DNA from: Gemmatimonadota bacterium
GTDB lineage: Bacteria; Gemmatimonadota; Gemmatimonadetes; Longimicrobiales; Gaopeijiaceae
DNA: 32,364 nt
Assembly: GCA_028874985.1 (NCBI GenBank)
Contig: JAPPGI010000085.1
Location: 1 to 32,364, forward strand
Direction of reading: 5' to 3'
Positions 18,052-25,357 of this stretch are shown here, one piece after another (within the stretch, counting starts at the first letter, position 1; each line of letters opens with the position of its first letter). The position numbers and the translations under genes are program-made. The notes beneath the pieces were generated by a model. That model was given only the letters and a program-made list of their open reading frames with translations. It did not search any database and was not told where the DNA came from.

Positions 18052-18461
18052 CCGCGCCGGAGCCGCGGTGGGTTCCCCGGCTGGTCATTGAAGCCGTCCA
18101 CCTCGACCAGGTCCGTGAACACGGCGGCCTCATCGGAATGCGTGACGAGGAGGCCCTTGAGGCCGCGCTGGCCCGGGCAAGGCACCGGTGGACGTACGAA
18201 CCCGAGTCGGACCTGCCGCGCCTTGCCGCCGACTACGCATTCGGTATCTGCTCCGGCCACCCCTTTCGCGACGGGAACAAGCGGATCTCGTTCCTGGCCG
18301 CCGTCATCTGCCTCGGTCTCAACGGGTTCGGCCTTGCCGCGCCGGAATCGGAAGTGGTCGAGAAGATGATGGCCCTTGCGTCCGGCAACCTGGACGACAC
18401 GGCGCTCGCCGAGTGGTTGCGGTCGCGAATCGAGCCCCGGAACGGCCGCACCCGGCCATGA
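18048..18461 (+). CDS. Doc/Fic-family toxin
   Basis: A 137-residue Fic-fold protein of Doc size. The active-site loop is HPFRDGNKR (about residues 71-79), with the catalytic His and the anion-binding DGNKR, preceded by GLIGMRDEEALEAAL typical of death-on-curing proteins. P1 Doc, which phosphorylates EF-Tu, has ANKR in place of GNKR; here the residue is Gly as in AMP-transferring Fic proteins, so the transfer chemistry cannot be settled from sequence. It starts with GTG, overlapping the antitoxin stop. Looks intact. Confidence 0.92.
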   Translation: MTAPEPRWVPRLVIEAVHLDQVREHGGLIGMRDEEALEAALARARHRWTYEPESDLPRLAADYAFGICSGHPFRDGNKRISFLAAVICLGLNGFGLAAPESEVVEKMMALASGNLDDTALAEWLRSRIEPRNGRTRP

Positions 18462-18503
18462 GGACTATGCGAGCGGGTCTGTCCATCGACCCCCTCGAAG
18501 AAG

Positions 18504-18576
18504 CTCCCGCGGCAGGACTCGAACCTGCGACCCGACGGTTAACAGCCGTCTGCTCTACCAGCTGAGCTACGCGGGA
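18504..18576 (-). tRNA. tRNA-Asn (anticodon GUU)
   Basis: A full cloverleaf is readable on the minus strand: 7-bp acceptor stem TCCCGCG/CGCGGGA, D-arm GCTCAGCTGGTAGAGC, anticodon stem GACGG/CCGTC with loop CTGTTAA (GUU), and T-arm GCAGG-TTCGAGT-CCTGC. The discriminator is G and no CCA is encoded. The gene lies directly downstream of a truncated PIN toxin gene on the same strand. Confidence 0.97.
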
Positions 18577-18643
18577 TTGGGAGGGAACAGCGAGGAAAAA
18601 TCGCCTGGGCGGGGAAGAGAGTCAACCGGAACCGGGGGGTTCG

Positions 18644-18712
18644 CCCGACGGCGCAGAGTCCGCGGGTCGCCAGCGCACCTACAAGGACGTTCGTATCGAG
18701 AAAAACCCTCAA
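18644..18712 (-). pseudogene. Truncated PIN-domain toxin (partner of the CopG antitoxin)
   Basis: Starting at TTG (18712), which overlaps the antitoxin stop as TTGA, the frame reads RVFLDTNVLVGALATRGLCA, the near-invariant N-terminus of COG1569 PIN toxins with the first catalytic Asp. After about 21 residues the match ends and the frame drifts through non-coding sequence into the tRNA-Asn gene. The rest of the toxin (about 110 residues) is missing. This is a deletion, since the coupling to the antitoxin is intact. Confidence 0.75.
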
Positions 18713-18930
18713 GACACGTCGCGGAAGACGTCGTCGTCGGTCAGGTAGCCTCGCGCTTCGGCGAAGGGCCGGATCCGGCCGCGAAGATCAGCCAGCCGCT
18801 CCAGCGCCAACTGGCGCCTCAACGCCTCGCGCACGAACGAGCTTCTACTCCGGCCGCTCCTGCGAGCGGCCCGATCCAACCGGCGCTCCATGTCCGGGTC
18901 GATTCTGATGGTCACCGCGGAAGTCTTCAT
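18709..18930 (-). CDS. Ribbon-helix-helix (CopG-type) antitoxin, orphaned
   Basis: A 73-residue ribbon-helix-helix protein: strand AVTIRIDPDMERRLDRAARR, turn SGRSRSSFVREALRR, then a Leu/Arg helix and an acidic tail (DDDVFRD). This is the usual antitoxin of COG1569 PIN toxins. The toxin gene that follows is cut short, so the antitoxin is orphaned; it may survive as an autorepressor or neutralise related toxins. The ATG at 18930 has no ribosome-binding site and sits 7 bases after a -10-like hexamer, so it may be leaderless. Confidence 0.85.
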   Translation of the reverse strand: MKTSAVTIRIDPDMERRLDRAARRSGRSRSSFVREALRRQLALERLADLRGRIRPFAEARGYLTDDDVFRDVS

Positions 18931-18937
18931 GTCAATC

Positions 18938-18966
18938 AATGTAGTTACGTTCGCCTTGCGTCCGAA
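18938..18966 (-). promoter_or_regulatory. Candidate promoter of the CopG antitoxin
   Basis: On the minus strand TTCGGA (18966-18961), 17 bases, TACATT (18943-18938), then 7 bases to the ATG. The same 7-base -10 to ATG spacing is seen before the Phd antitoxin gene. Confidence 0.4.
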
Positions 18967-19041
18967 CAGCGGAGAAACCCACCCTTCCGGCGTAGGCTGC
19001 CGCCGGGCTCCGCGGACGAAGTCGCCGAATTGATCCACGGG

Positions 19042-20082
19042 CTACACATTGAACCGCACGCGCACGATCTCCCCATCCTCGACCACATACTCCTTCCCCT
19101 CCACCCTGAGCATCCCCGCCTCCTTCACGGCCTGCTCCGAACCGTACTCGGCGAACACCTCGAACGGGATGATCTCGGCGCGGATGAAGCCGCGTTCCAT
19201 GTCGCTGTGGACCTGTCCGGCCGCGGCCCGCGCCACCGTTCCCCGCCGGATCGTCCACGCATGCACGTCCTCCGTTCCGACGGTGAAGAACGACACCAGG
19301 TCCATGAGGTCGTACGCGGTGCGGATGAAACGGGAGAGGGCCGGTTCGGCCAGCCCCATGTCCTCCAGGAACTCGGGCTGGTCCTCCGAGTCGAGCAGCG
19401 CGATCTCGGCCTCGACGCTGGCCGAAAGAACCATTGCGGCGCCCCCCATCCCCGCAACTTCAGCGGCGAGCCGAGGGTCCAGATCCTCGCCGGCCCGCTC
19501 CTCTTCGACATTCACGGCGGCCAGTAGCGGCAGGTCGCTCAGCAGCCCGAATCCCTTCAGGAATCCCCTGTGCAGTTCGGCCTCGGAGAGCCGACGGAGC
19601 GCCCCGCCCTCGCCCAGGGCCGCGGCCATCGTCTCGAAGGCGTCGATTTCGCGCACATCGGCCCGTTCCTTGCGCGCACGGTCGAGGCGCCGCTCCACGA
19701 CGGCCAGGTCCGCCAGCACGCACTCCTCGTGAAAGGCCCGCAGGTCGCCGAGCGGGTCGGGGTCGCCCTCCAGCGCCGGGTTCACGAAGTCGCGGAGCAC
19801 GAGGCACAGGGCGTCGCGGTCGCGGATTTCCTGGAGGCTGCGCGGGGACAGGACCTGCGGCACGCCCCCGTGTTCGCCCGGAACGTCGCGCAGGTTGATG
19901 GTCGCGTGGGTGGTCTTCTTCGGGGAGTAGGCGCGGGACAGGAAGTCGACGCGCGGGTCAGGCACGCGCACGGTCCCGACCCGCACCTCGCCCCCGTAGC
20001 CGACCGGCACGTCCAGTCCGGTCATGGCGTTGAAGAGGGTCGTCTTGCCCGAGCCGGGGAAGCCGCAGAGGCCGAATCTCAT
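19042..20082 (-). CDS. ychF: YchF/Ola1-like P-loop ATPase
   Basis: A 346-residue Obg-like ATPase. It has the P-loop GFPGSGKTT (residues 7-15), then INLRDVPG (G3-like) and the C-terminal TGS domain (from about 270, with LMDLVSFFTVGTEDVHAWTI and RGFIRAEIIPFEVF). YchF proteins bind the ribosome and prefer ATP; the base-specificity element, usually NxxE, reads here as NVEE. The P-loop differs from the common LPNVGKST and the middle coiled-coil is short, so this may be a divergent branch rather than the housekeeping copy. The start at 20082 is set by the domain edge; no clear ribosome-binding site precedes it. Confidence 0.85.
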   Translation of the reverse strand: MRFGLCGFPGSGKTTLFNAMTGLDVPVGYGGEVRVGTVRVPDPRVDFLSRAYSPKKTTHATINLRDVPGEHGGVPQVLSPRSLQEIRDRDALCLVLRDFVNPALEGDPDPLGDLRAFHEECVLADLAVVERRLDRARKERADVREIDAFETMAAALGEGGALRRLSEAELHRGFLKGFGLLSDLPLLAAVNVEEERAGEDLDPRLAAEVAGMGGAAMVLSASVEAEIALLDSEDQPEFLEDMGLAEPALSRFIRTAYDLMDLVSFFTVGTEDVHAWTIRRGTVARAAAGQVHSDMERGFIRAEIIPFEVFAEYGSEQAVKEAGMLRVEGKEYVVEDGEIVRVRFNV

Positions 20083-20159
20083 GGGGAGGGGGACGCCGGG
20101 TGGGGTGGCTGCTGGCTGGCGGCTGGGGGAGCGATCAGCGTAGTCTCCTTGCTGCGCCC

Positions 20160-20208
20160 GGGAGCCCGTGGACAAACCCCCGCGGCGCGGGTTTCTCCAT
20201 GGACTCCC
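20160..20208. repeat. REP-like hairpin element, copy 1
   Basis: Two 20-base arms (20160-20179 and 20189-20208) pair with 3 mismatches around the GC-rich loop CCGCGGCGC. The left arm begins GGGAGCCCGTGGACAAACCC. The same kind of element occurs at 28732-28784 (18 of 22 bases identical over the stretch from the shared AG to CCCCGCG). It lies in the leader region between ychF and the amidase gene. Confidence 0.7.
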
Positions 20209-20318
20209 GGACATGCGGCAACCTGCCTTCGTCGAATCACCCAACAACGTGCAGCGAATGGGCAGCCGGGGGAAGGACAGGTGCGTCGCTCACAACCGAT
20301 ACCGGAAGGAGTCGTCCG

Positions 20319-21491
20319 ATGCTCCGTTCACCCGAGAGGCGGCGCACACGCCCGTGCGAGCACCCGGAACCGTGGGGATTCTTCCCACGGATTCGCTTCC
20401 CCCGCAGCCCGCGGGGTACCCCTGCGTCACACCGGAAGCGGGGCGGAGCCGGGCTGGCGGGACCGGTCCTGATTCTCTCACTGGTTCTTGCAGGCTGTGA
20501 GATCCAGCCCATCCCGGATGATGTCCAGCCCATGTCAGATGATACTCAGCCCATGTCGGAGCATGATCCGCCCATCCCAACGCCGGATTTCACCCTCGGG
20601 ACCGAGAACACGCACAACCGCTGGAGCGCCGCGATCCCGCCGGTGCTGACCGTCCCCTCGGGAGCGGTCGTGGAGGTACACACCAAGGAGGCGTCCGACG
20701 GCCAGATCACCGAGTCCACAGCGGCCGGGGAGCTCGGCAACATCGACTTCGGCTTGATCCACCCGCTCACGGGGCCGATCCGGGTGGAGGGCGCCGGTGC
20801 GGGTGATGTGCTCGCGGTGACGATCCACGAAGTCGAAGTGAGTGGTTGGGGGTGGGCGACGATCCTCCCCGGGTTCGGCTTCCTCGCCGACGAGTTCACC
20901 GAGCCGTGGCTTCGCGGCTTCCCCATGGAGCCCGGCGCGACCGAGGTGCGCTTCAACGACCGCGTCACGCTCCCGCTGGCCCCGTTCGCGGGGGTGATGG
21001 GGGTCGCGCCCGCCACCGATTCCATGCTGGTGACCATTCCGCCGCGCACCAACGGCGGCAACATGGACAACCGCCACATGACCGCGGGGACGACCGTGTA
21101 TCTGCCCGTCCAGGTCGAGGGCGCGCTCTTCTCGATCGGCGACGCCCACGCGGTCCAGGGGGACGGCGAGGTCTCGGGCACGGCCATCGAGGCGCCGATG
21201 CGGATCGTGCTCACGCTCGAGGTCGTCGAGAACACGCGGGGGATGGTCGAGCCTCAGTACGAGACGGGCGAGTACTACGCGGTGACGGGGTTCGCGACCA
21301 CGATCGACGAGGCGGCGCGGAAGGCGACGCGGTACATGATCGACTACCTGGTGGCGGAGCACTGGCTTACGCGTGAGGAGGCGTACGTGCTTTGCTCCCT
21401 GGCGGGGGATCTGAAGATTTCGGAGACGGTGGACGTGCCGCACATGCTGGTGAGCATGCATATGCCGAAGGGGATCTTCGGGGGTCAGTAG
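20319..21491 (+). CDS. Acetamidase/formamidase family protein, exported (lipoprotein-like)
   Basis: A 390-residue protein. From about residue 90 it is a complete FmdA/AmdA domain: SAAIPPVLTVPSGAVVEVHT, GPIRVEGAGAGDVLAVTI, the metal-site and core segments GGNMDNRHMTAGTTVYLPV, GDAHAVQGDGEVSGTA, and the C-terminal helix with LVAEHWLTREEAYVLCS. These enzymes hydrolyse formamide or short amides to ammonia. Unusually for a mostly cytoplasmic family, this copy has a long Arg-rich lead, a hydrophobic stretch and a lipobox LAGC, followed by four 7-residue repeats. GGAAGGAG precedes the ATG at 20319. The 40-residue basic lead before the signal is odd, but no later ATG exists. Confidence 0.87.
   Translation: MLRSPERRRTRPCEHPEPWGFFPRIRFPRSPRGTPASHRKRGGAGLAGPVLILSLVLAGCEIQPIPDDVQPMSDDTQPMSEHDPPIPTPDFTLGTENTHNRWSAAIPPVLTVPSGAVVEVHTKEASDGQITESTAAGELGNIDFGLIHPLTGPIRVEGAGAGDVLAVTIHEVEVSGWGWATILPGFGFLADEFTEPWLRGFPMEPGATEVRFNDRVTLPLAPFAGVMGVAPATDSMLVTIPPRTNGGNMDNRHMTAGTTVYLPVQVEGALFSIGDAHAVQGDGEVSGTAIEAPMRIVLTLEVVENTRGMVEPQYETGEYYAVTGFATTIDEAARKATRYMIDYLVAEHWLTREEAYVLCSLAGDLKISETVDVPHMLVSMHMPKGIFGGQ
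20505..20588 (+). repeat. Four 21-bp in-frame tandem repeats in the amidase gene
   Basis: Four 7-codon units just after the lipobox encode QPIPDDV, QPMSDDT, QPMSEHD and PPIPTPD. Such acidic/Pro repeats act as a flexible tether between a lipid anchor and a folded domain. Copy number may vary by slippage. Confidence 0.85.
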
Positions 21492-21523
21492 TTCTTTACG
21501 GAAGAATTCGGCCTAGTGTCACG

Positions 21524-21775
21524 TCAAACATCACACGTCGGATAGGGGCGCTTGACACGGGCGTCGCCCGCGGTGAACCGCCAGTCGACCCTGGCTCGGG
21601 ATTCGGGCTCCGGCCGCCTGTCGGGCGGAAGTCGGCATTGCACAGCGGCGGGATCACCCAGCCGACGCGCCGCCGCGGTTTGACTTGACGGCACCCGCCG
21701 CACCGTCTCGTGCGAGACGCCGTACTGCTTGGGGGGCGGCACGAATCCCGCCGGTGGCCTGTCCCATTCCGACAT
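21524..21775 (-). pseudogene. IS630-family transposase remnant
   Basis: The minus strand retains the helix-turn-helix segment YGVSHETVRRV, preceded by WDRPPAGF, and the C-terminal DWRFTAGDARVKRPYP that ends IS630-type transposases. The catalytic DDE core between them is missing and only about 70 codons remain, so this is a deleted, inactive copy. No clear terminal inverted repeats were seen. The rest of the gap between the amidase gene and 21819 shows nothing further. Confidence 0.55.
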
Positions 21776-21818
21776 GCTCGCGTCCCGGGTTTCGCCGCGG
21801 CGACGGGCGGGCGCCCGA

Positions 21819-21926
21819 TCACGCCACCGCCTCCAGCGCCGCGAGCTCCAGCGACAGCGGGACCGCCGAGTCGACGAAGCGGGGGGCGCCGTTGGACAGG
21901 CGGTTCAGGGGCGGCATCGCGCTCAT
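21819..21926 (-). CDS. Small ORF coupled to the AbiEii-like gene, unknown
   Basis: A 35-residue frame beginning at ATG 21926, which overlaps the stop of the nucleotidyltransferase gene as ATGA. It reads NRLSNGAPRFVDSAVPLSLEL in the middle and ends AALEAVA. I do not recognise it. It may be a tiny third gene of the operon or the start of a gene cut by the IS630 event next door. Confidence 0.3.
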   Translation of the reverse strand: MSAMPPLNRLSNGAPRFVDSAVPLSLELAALEAVA

Positions 21927-22795
21927 GTCTGCCTCAGGCCGAGTCCTCTGAGCCATGCGTCAACCTGACCGAAGGCGTCCTGCTGCCATTGACTCGCTGT
22001 GCGGCCGCCCACCAGGTGGGAACCCTCCACGAATTCCCGAACGCTCGTCGGTCCGAAGTCTTCGCTGTCCCGGAACTTCCTGGAAATCAACCGGTAGCCT
22101 CTTCGGGCCGACTCTACTTCGAGGAGTGGTCGGGTTGCTTCCACCAGAGCTTCGATCCCACCCGGGAAGTTGCGGATCGAATAGTAGATGTCGTAGGCGT
22201 CCTTGCGTTTCAGACGATTGGCGATGGCGTAGCCTTTCATGGCCAGGAGGGCTGGAATCGAAGCCACCGCGATGTGAACCAGATTCCTGCCGCCATCTGG
22301 CATATCTCCTTCGATGGCAACCATCTGGTAGAACCTGAGCGCGAGCTCGGCACCGTCGGCGCGTTGGACCGCGAATTGGCTTATGAGCGGCGGCGTGTTC
22401 CTGGTGATCTCGGCGTCACGCGGCATCAGGAAGTCGACGACGATGTCGATGTCGGGACCACCATCCCTGACAGGTACAGTGCGTACGAGTTGGAAGCGGC
22501 GCACATTGCCTCGCTGGTGATAGCCATGTGTCAGAAGAGATTCGACGAGTCGAGCATACTCACCGTCACCCAAGGCGAGCGGGTCGACACCGAGGTCCAC
22601 GTCTACGGTCCCGCTGTGGGGCATGTCGGCTTCGCTCAGCAGCAGCCAGGGAACGGCGCCGCCGACAACCGCAAACTTGCCCCTGAAGCTACCAAGGATC
22701 TGGCCGATCTCGACCAGGACCGATTTGACCGCCGCCGTCGTCCGGTCACCGTAGTCCCCGGTGCGTTGAGGCTCTGTCACAGCCATGGAAAGCAC
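21923..22795 (-). CDS. AbiEii-like nucleotidyltransferase toxin
   Basis: A 290-residue nucleotidyltransferase of the AbiEii type. It has the NTase signature FAVVGGAVPWLLL (GG at residues 45-46), followed by GTVDVDLGVDP (Asp65 and Asp67, the metal-binding pair) and a third acid in DIDIVVDFL. The later part, with AMKGYAIANRLKRKDAYDIYY, is the typical Lys/Asp element of AbiEii. Family toxins (type IV TA) transfer nucleotides to tRNA. Two starts are possible: GTG at 22795 and ATG at 22786. It overlaps the upstream antitoxin-like gene by 19 bases, so it is translationally coupled. Confidence 0.85.
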   Translation of the reverse strand: MLSMAVTEPQRTGDYGDRTTAAVKSVLVEIGQILGSFRGKFAVVGGAVPWLLLSEADMPHSGTVDVDLGVDPLALGDGEYARLVESLLTHGYHQRGNVRRFQLVRTVPVRDGGPDIDIVVDFLMPRDAEITRNTPPLISQFAVQRADGAELALRFYQMVAIEGDMPDGGRNLVHIAVASIPALLAMKGYAIANRLKRKDAYDIYYSIRNFPGGIEALVEATRPLLEVESARRGYRLISRKFRDSEDFGPTSVREFVEGSHLVGGRTASQWQQDAFGQVDAWLRGLGLRQT

Positions 22796-23883
22796 TTCGA
22801 GGCCAAGTGCTCGGCGGTCTCACGATCTCGATCGTTTCCCAGCCAGAGATCGAGGTACGTGATGATCGGACTGGCGCAATAGACACCCGGCGCCGGCTGA
22901 GCGGCGTCGTCGAAGAGACTCTCATCGCGCGGGATGCTCACGATGACGTTGGTTCCTCTTTCGACATGGGTCAGCTCCAACGCCTCCTGCAGCATCCGGG
23001 CGCCGGGTTCGTCGGCATAGAAGCTGTCCGTGCCGCCCCGGCCGAAGGGCGCGAACCATTGGGCAGCTGAGTGTGACGACAGAATCGCGCGTGGAAGATG
23101 TGGTTTCGCATTCAGCCTCCCCGACAGCTGCTGAGAGAGTTGAACGCCGTGGAAGAGCGTGTACCCGGGAATGAGGCGGCCAGCCGGCTTGCGGTATTCC
23201 TCGCGCCAGTTCCTCAACAGCGCGCCCGGCTGGGCGAGGATGATCCCGTCTTTCCGATTCTCGACCCATTCTCTGGCCAGCAGGGCCTTGCGAACGTTGC
23301 TCACATGGCCGAGGCTCGCATTGGCCGTTTCCGCCAAGTCGGCAACACGCCACGCCTTGGCGGGATCGCGCAGGAGCACCCGGAGGATTGCGGCCGCCTT
23401 CGGAGCGAATATGGACCTCAGAGCACGGCTTTCGGCTTTGGGCCGGTCTGCGACAGCCCGATCGATGTAGACATCGTCGAAAGCGAGGCGGGCGTTTCCG
23501 ACCAGGTCCAGGTAGGCGACGTCGTGATCGATGCAAATCGACCGAGACTCGGGAGAGAGGTAGGGACTCACGAGCATGGGGATCAAACGCAGGCCGGAAT
23601 CCTCGAGGCCGGACTGACGGGCATGCGCCAGGTAGCCCTTGAGCTGGTAGACCGCCGACCGGACGAATCGGGGAGCACCGTCACTCTTGACTTCGATGAC
23701 GAGTAGGTAGGTGTCATCGCCGTGTTCGAACTGGATGCGCCCGGCAACGGGATGGCCGCCTGGGGGCCGGTGGTCGTGGCGAACCGAGCTGGCCTTCAGG
23801 TGCGGGACATGGCCGAGTAGGTTACCGACCGCGTCCAGACCCGCGGTTTTCACGTTGTTTACCAAGATATCTATTTTCATCAT
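22777..23883 (-). CDS. AbiEi-like antitoxin/regulator with nuclease-like N-terminus
   Basis: A 368-residue protein. Residues about 40-110 look like a PD-(D/E)XK nuclease fold: YLLVIEVKSDGAPRFVRSAV has the Glu-x-Lys pair (E64, K66) followed by a Gln (Q80). A short acidic strand and VAYLDLVGNARLAF follow. Residues about 190-240 form a winged helix (AAAILRVLLRDPAKAWRVADL, then LGHVSNVRKALL), as in AbiEi regulators. The C-terminal 120 residues are poorly characterised. It sits upstream of and overlaps the AbiEii-like toxin gene, as AbiEi does. The nuclease assignment is by motif only. The start may be 23883 or 23880 (two adjacent ATGs). Confidence 0.78.
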   Translation of the reverse strand: MMKIDILVNNVKTAGLDAVGNLLGHVPHLKASSVRHDHRPPGGHPVAGRIQFEHGDDTYLLVIEVKSDGAPRFVRSAVYQLKGYLAHARQSGLEDSGLRLIPMLVSPYLSPESRSICIDHDVAYLDLVGNARLAFDDVYIDRAVADRPKAESRALRSIFAPKAAAILRVLLRDPAKAWRVADLAETANASLGHVSNVRKALLAREWVENRKDGIILAQPGALLRNWREEYRKPAGRLIPGYTLFHGVQLSQQLSGRLNAKPHLPRAILSSHSAAQWFAPFGRGGTDSFYADEPGARMLQEALELTHVERGTNVIVSIPRDESLFDDAAQPAPGVYCASPIITYLDLWLGNDRDRETAEHLASKCFPWL

Positions 23884-23893
23884 GAACTGAAAA

Positions 23894-23918
23894 TGACGAT
23901 TATGGTGAAATACGTCAA
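23894..23918 (-). promoter_or_regulatory. Candidate promoter/operator of the AbiE-like operon
   Basis: On the minus strand TTGACG (23918-23913) is a good -35; a matching -10 is weak (TCATTT or CATAAT). An inverted repeat TGACG/CGTCA with a 14-base spacer (23894-23917) spans the region and would suit binding by the winged-helix protein. Confidence 0.45.
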
Positions 23919-24030
23919 GTGGGGTGGATCCGGTCCCCCGCAGAACGCTACTATTCGTCCCTCCAGCCACCGAGCCAGCCCCACCACCTCACGCCCTCGT
24001 CGCTCGCCCAACTCCACCCCCCACACCCCC

Positions 24031-24252
24031 ATGAAGCCCACCCACCGCATCGGCCTCATCCTCTGGCGCACCGGCATCCTCATGGTGGGAGGCTATTTCG
24101 CCTTCTTCGCCCTCCGCCCTATCCTCCGCATCGCCGACCCGGTACTCGAAGTCGGAGTCACCCTGGTTCTCGCCGGCACCCTCTTCGTCCTGGTTTCCGT
24201 CGTCCGGGAACAGATCGAAGACGCCCGCCGGGCAAGGAGTTATGAAGAATGA
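24031..24252 (+). CDS. Small two-helix membrane protein
   Basis: A 73-residue protein with two hydrophobic segments (GILMVGGYFAFFALRPIL and VLEVGVTLVLAGTLFVLVSV) and a charged C-terminal tail EQIEDARRARSYEE. No family is recognised. There is no ribosome-binding site before the ATG at 24031; an in-frame ATG further upstream (23893) would add unlikely Pro/Ser-rich sequence. It overlaps the next gene by 4 bases (ATGA), so the two are translated together. Probably inner membrane; role unknown. Confidence 0.6.
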   Translation: MKPTHRIGLILWRTGILMVGGYFAFFALRPILRIADPVLEVGVTLVLAGTLFVLVSVVREQIEDARRARSYEE

Positions 24253-24509
24253 CCCGCCTGCTGCGCATCACCGGATTCCTGCTGATCGGCGCCGGCGCCC
24301 TGGTCATCCTGGTCTGGGCCATTCGCCCGCTTCGCGCGATCTGGCCGTGGCTCATCGCGCTGCCCCCGGCCATCCAGATCGGAATCGGAGTGGCCGCGTT
24401 GGGCCTCGTTGTCCTCATGGCGTCGCTTATCGCGGAGAGAATCGGCGAGCGCGAGGCGGACCGGGCGCTTCGGGAGGATCGTCCCGAATCTTCCTCTCTT
24501 GAAGAATGA
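24249..24509 (+). CDS. Small two-helix membrane protein
   Basis: An 86-residue protein with two hydrophobic segments (ITGFLLIGAGALVILVWAI and IQIGIGVAALGLVVLMASLI) and a charged, acidic C-terminus. It resembles its upstream neighbour in layout and may form a complex with it. The ATG overlaps that gene's stop. The YbjQ-family gene follows after 43 bases, so the three are likely one operon. No known family recognised. Confidence 0.65.
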   Translation: MTRLLRITGFLLIGAGALVILVWAIRPLRAIWPWLIALPPAIQIGIGVAALGLVVLMASLIAERIGEREADRALREDRPESSSLEE

Positions 24510-24552
24510 CCGCACCCGCACACCCAATCACCAATTCCACAAAGGAGCAGAA

Positions 24553-24867
24553 ATGATCGTCGTCAACACCGAAACCGTCCCGGGCCACCAGGTCGCGGAA
24601 GCGCTGGGCGTCGTTCGCGGAAGCACGATTCGCGCCAAGCACATCGGCAGGGACATCATGGCCAGCCTGCGAAACATCGTCGGCGGAGAGGTCAGGGAGT
24701 ACACCGAGATGCTCACCGAGACGAGGAACGAGAGCGTGCAGCGGATGAAGCAGGAGGCGCGGGCGCTCGGCGCCGACGCGGTGGTGAATCTGCGCTTCTC
24801 CACATCCCAGGTCATGGCGGGGGCCGCCGAATTGCTGGCGTACGGGACCGCGGTGAGATTCAGGTAG
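24553..24867 (+). CDS. YbjQ family (heavy-metal-binding domain, UPF0145) protein
   Basis: A 104-residue protein covering the whole YbjQ domain: VNTETVPGHQVAEALGVVRG, AKHIGRDIMASLRNIVGGE, EYTEMLTETRNESVQRM and ALGADAVVNLRFSTSQV are the conserved blocks. Members form pentamers; despite the name, metal binding is not well shown for most. AAAGGAG precedes the ATG at good spacing. It is the third gene of a small operon with two membrane proteins, which suggests a membrane-associated role that cannot be specified here. Confidence 0.9.
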   Translation: MIVVNTETVPGHQVAEALGVVRGSTIRAKHIGRDIMASLRNIVGGEVREYTEMLTETRNESVQRMKQEARALGADAVVNLRFSTSQVMAGAAELLAYGTAVRFR

Positions 24868-24922
24868 CGGCCGCCTTGGAGGATCCAGGGCCACATGTGG
24901 TATCTTGGACCACGACCGCACC

Positions 24923-25357
24923 TCACCCCGGCATCCGAAACCGGAGCACCACGACCGTGTGCACCCCGGTCACCGGATCAACCACCACCCCGACGATGAC
25001 CTCCTCCCCGAAGAACGGCGGCGGATCGGCCAGCAGCGGCTCCGGCACGACGACCGTACCCGCGTAGCGCCCGTCGTATTCCAGGACATCGTAGTAACGC
25101 GATGACCCCATGCCCTCCGCAGGCCAGCGCTCGACCCAGAAGCGGTCCGATGCACCCACGTGGACGCCGGTGAATGCCGGCAGCGAGTCCGGGATCTCGC
25201 CCTGCAAGATCTCCGGCGCGACGTTCATCACATCGTCCAGCGGGACGGGAAGCGAATCGATGCGGGCCTCGATTGCCCTCATGCTGTCCGCGCGTTCGGC
25301 CCGAGGCACCGGGCGGCGCTCGATCTCAGGACCGGCGATCGTCCGGAGAAGATCGGA
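24923..25357 (-). pseudogene. C-terminal half of a 6-bladed beta-propeller gene
   Basis: About 140 residues of convincing coding sequence: LLRTIAGPEIERRPVP, RAIEARIDSLPVP, ending with SDRFWVERW, YYDVLEYDGRYAGTVVVP, and VVVDPVTGVHTVVVLRF. This is the end of the same exported propeller family whose members normally carry a signal peptide and about 400 residues. No start or signal peptide is present: upstream of about 25357 the frame runs antisense through another propeller gene fragment. It is therefore a 5'-truncated gene joined head to head with the fragment on the plus strand. Confidence 0.65.

Noticed and set aside
21710-22882. 390-codon plus-strand frame opposite the AbiEii-like gene
   Set aside because: No motifs, while the minus strand has a full nucleotidyltransferase signature.
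24893-24906. Extended -10-like sequence TGGTATCTT on the plus strand after the YbjQ gene
   Set aside because: It points into the 3' end of a truncated minus-strand gene and has no -35 or downstream plus-strand gene start.
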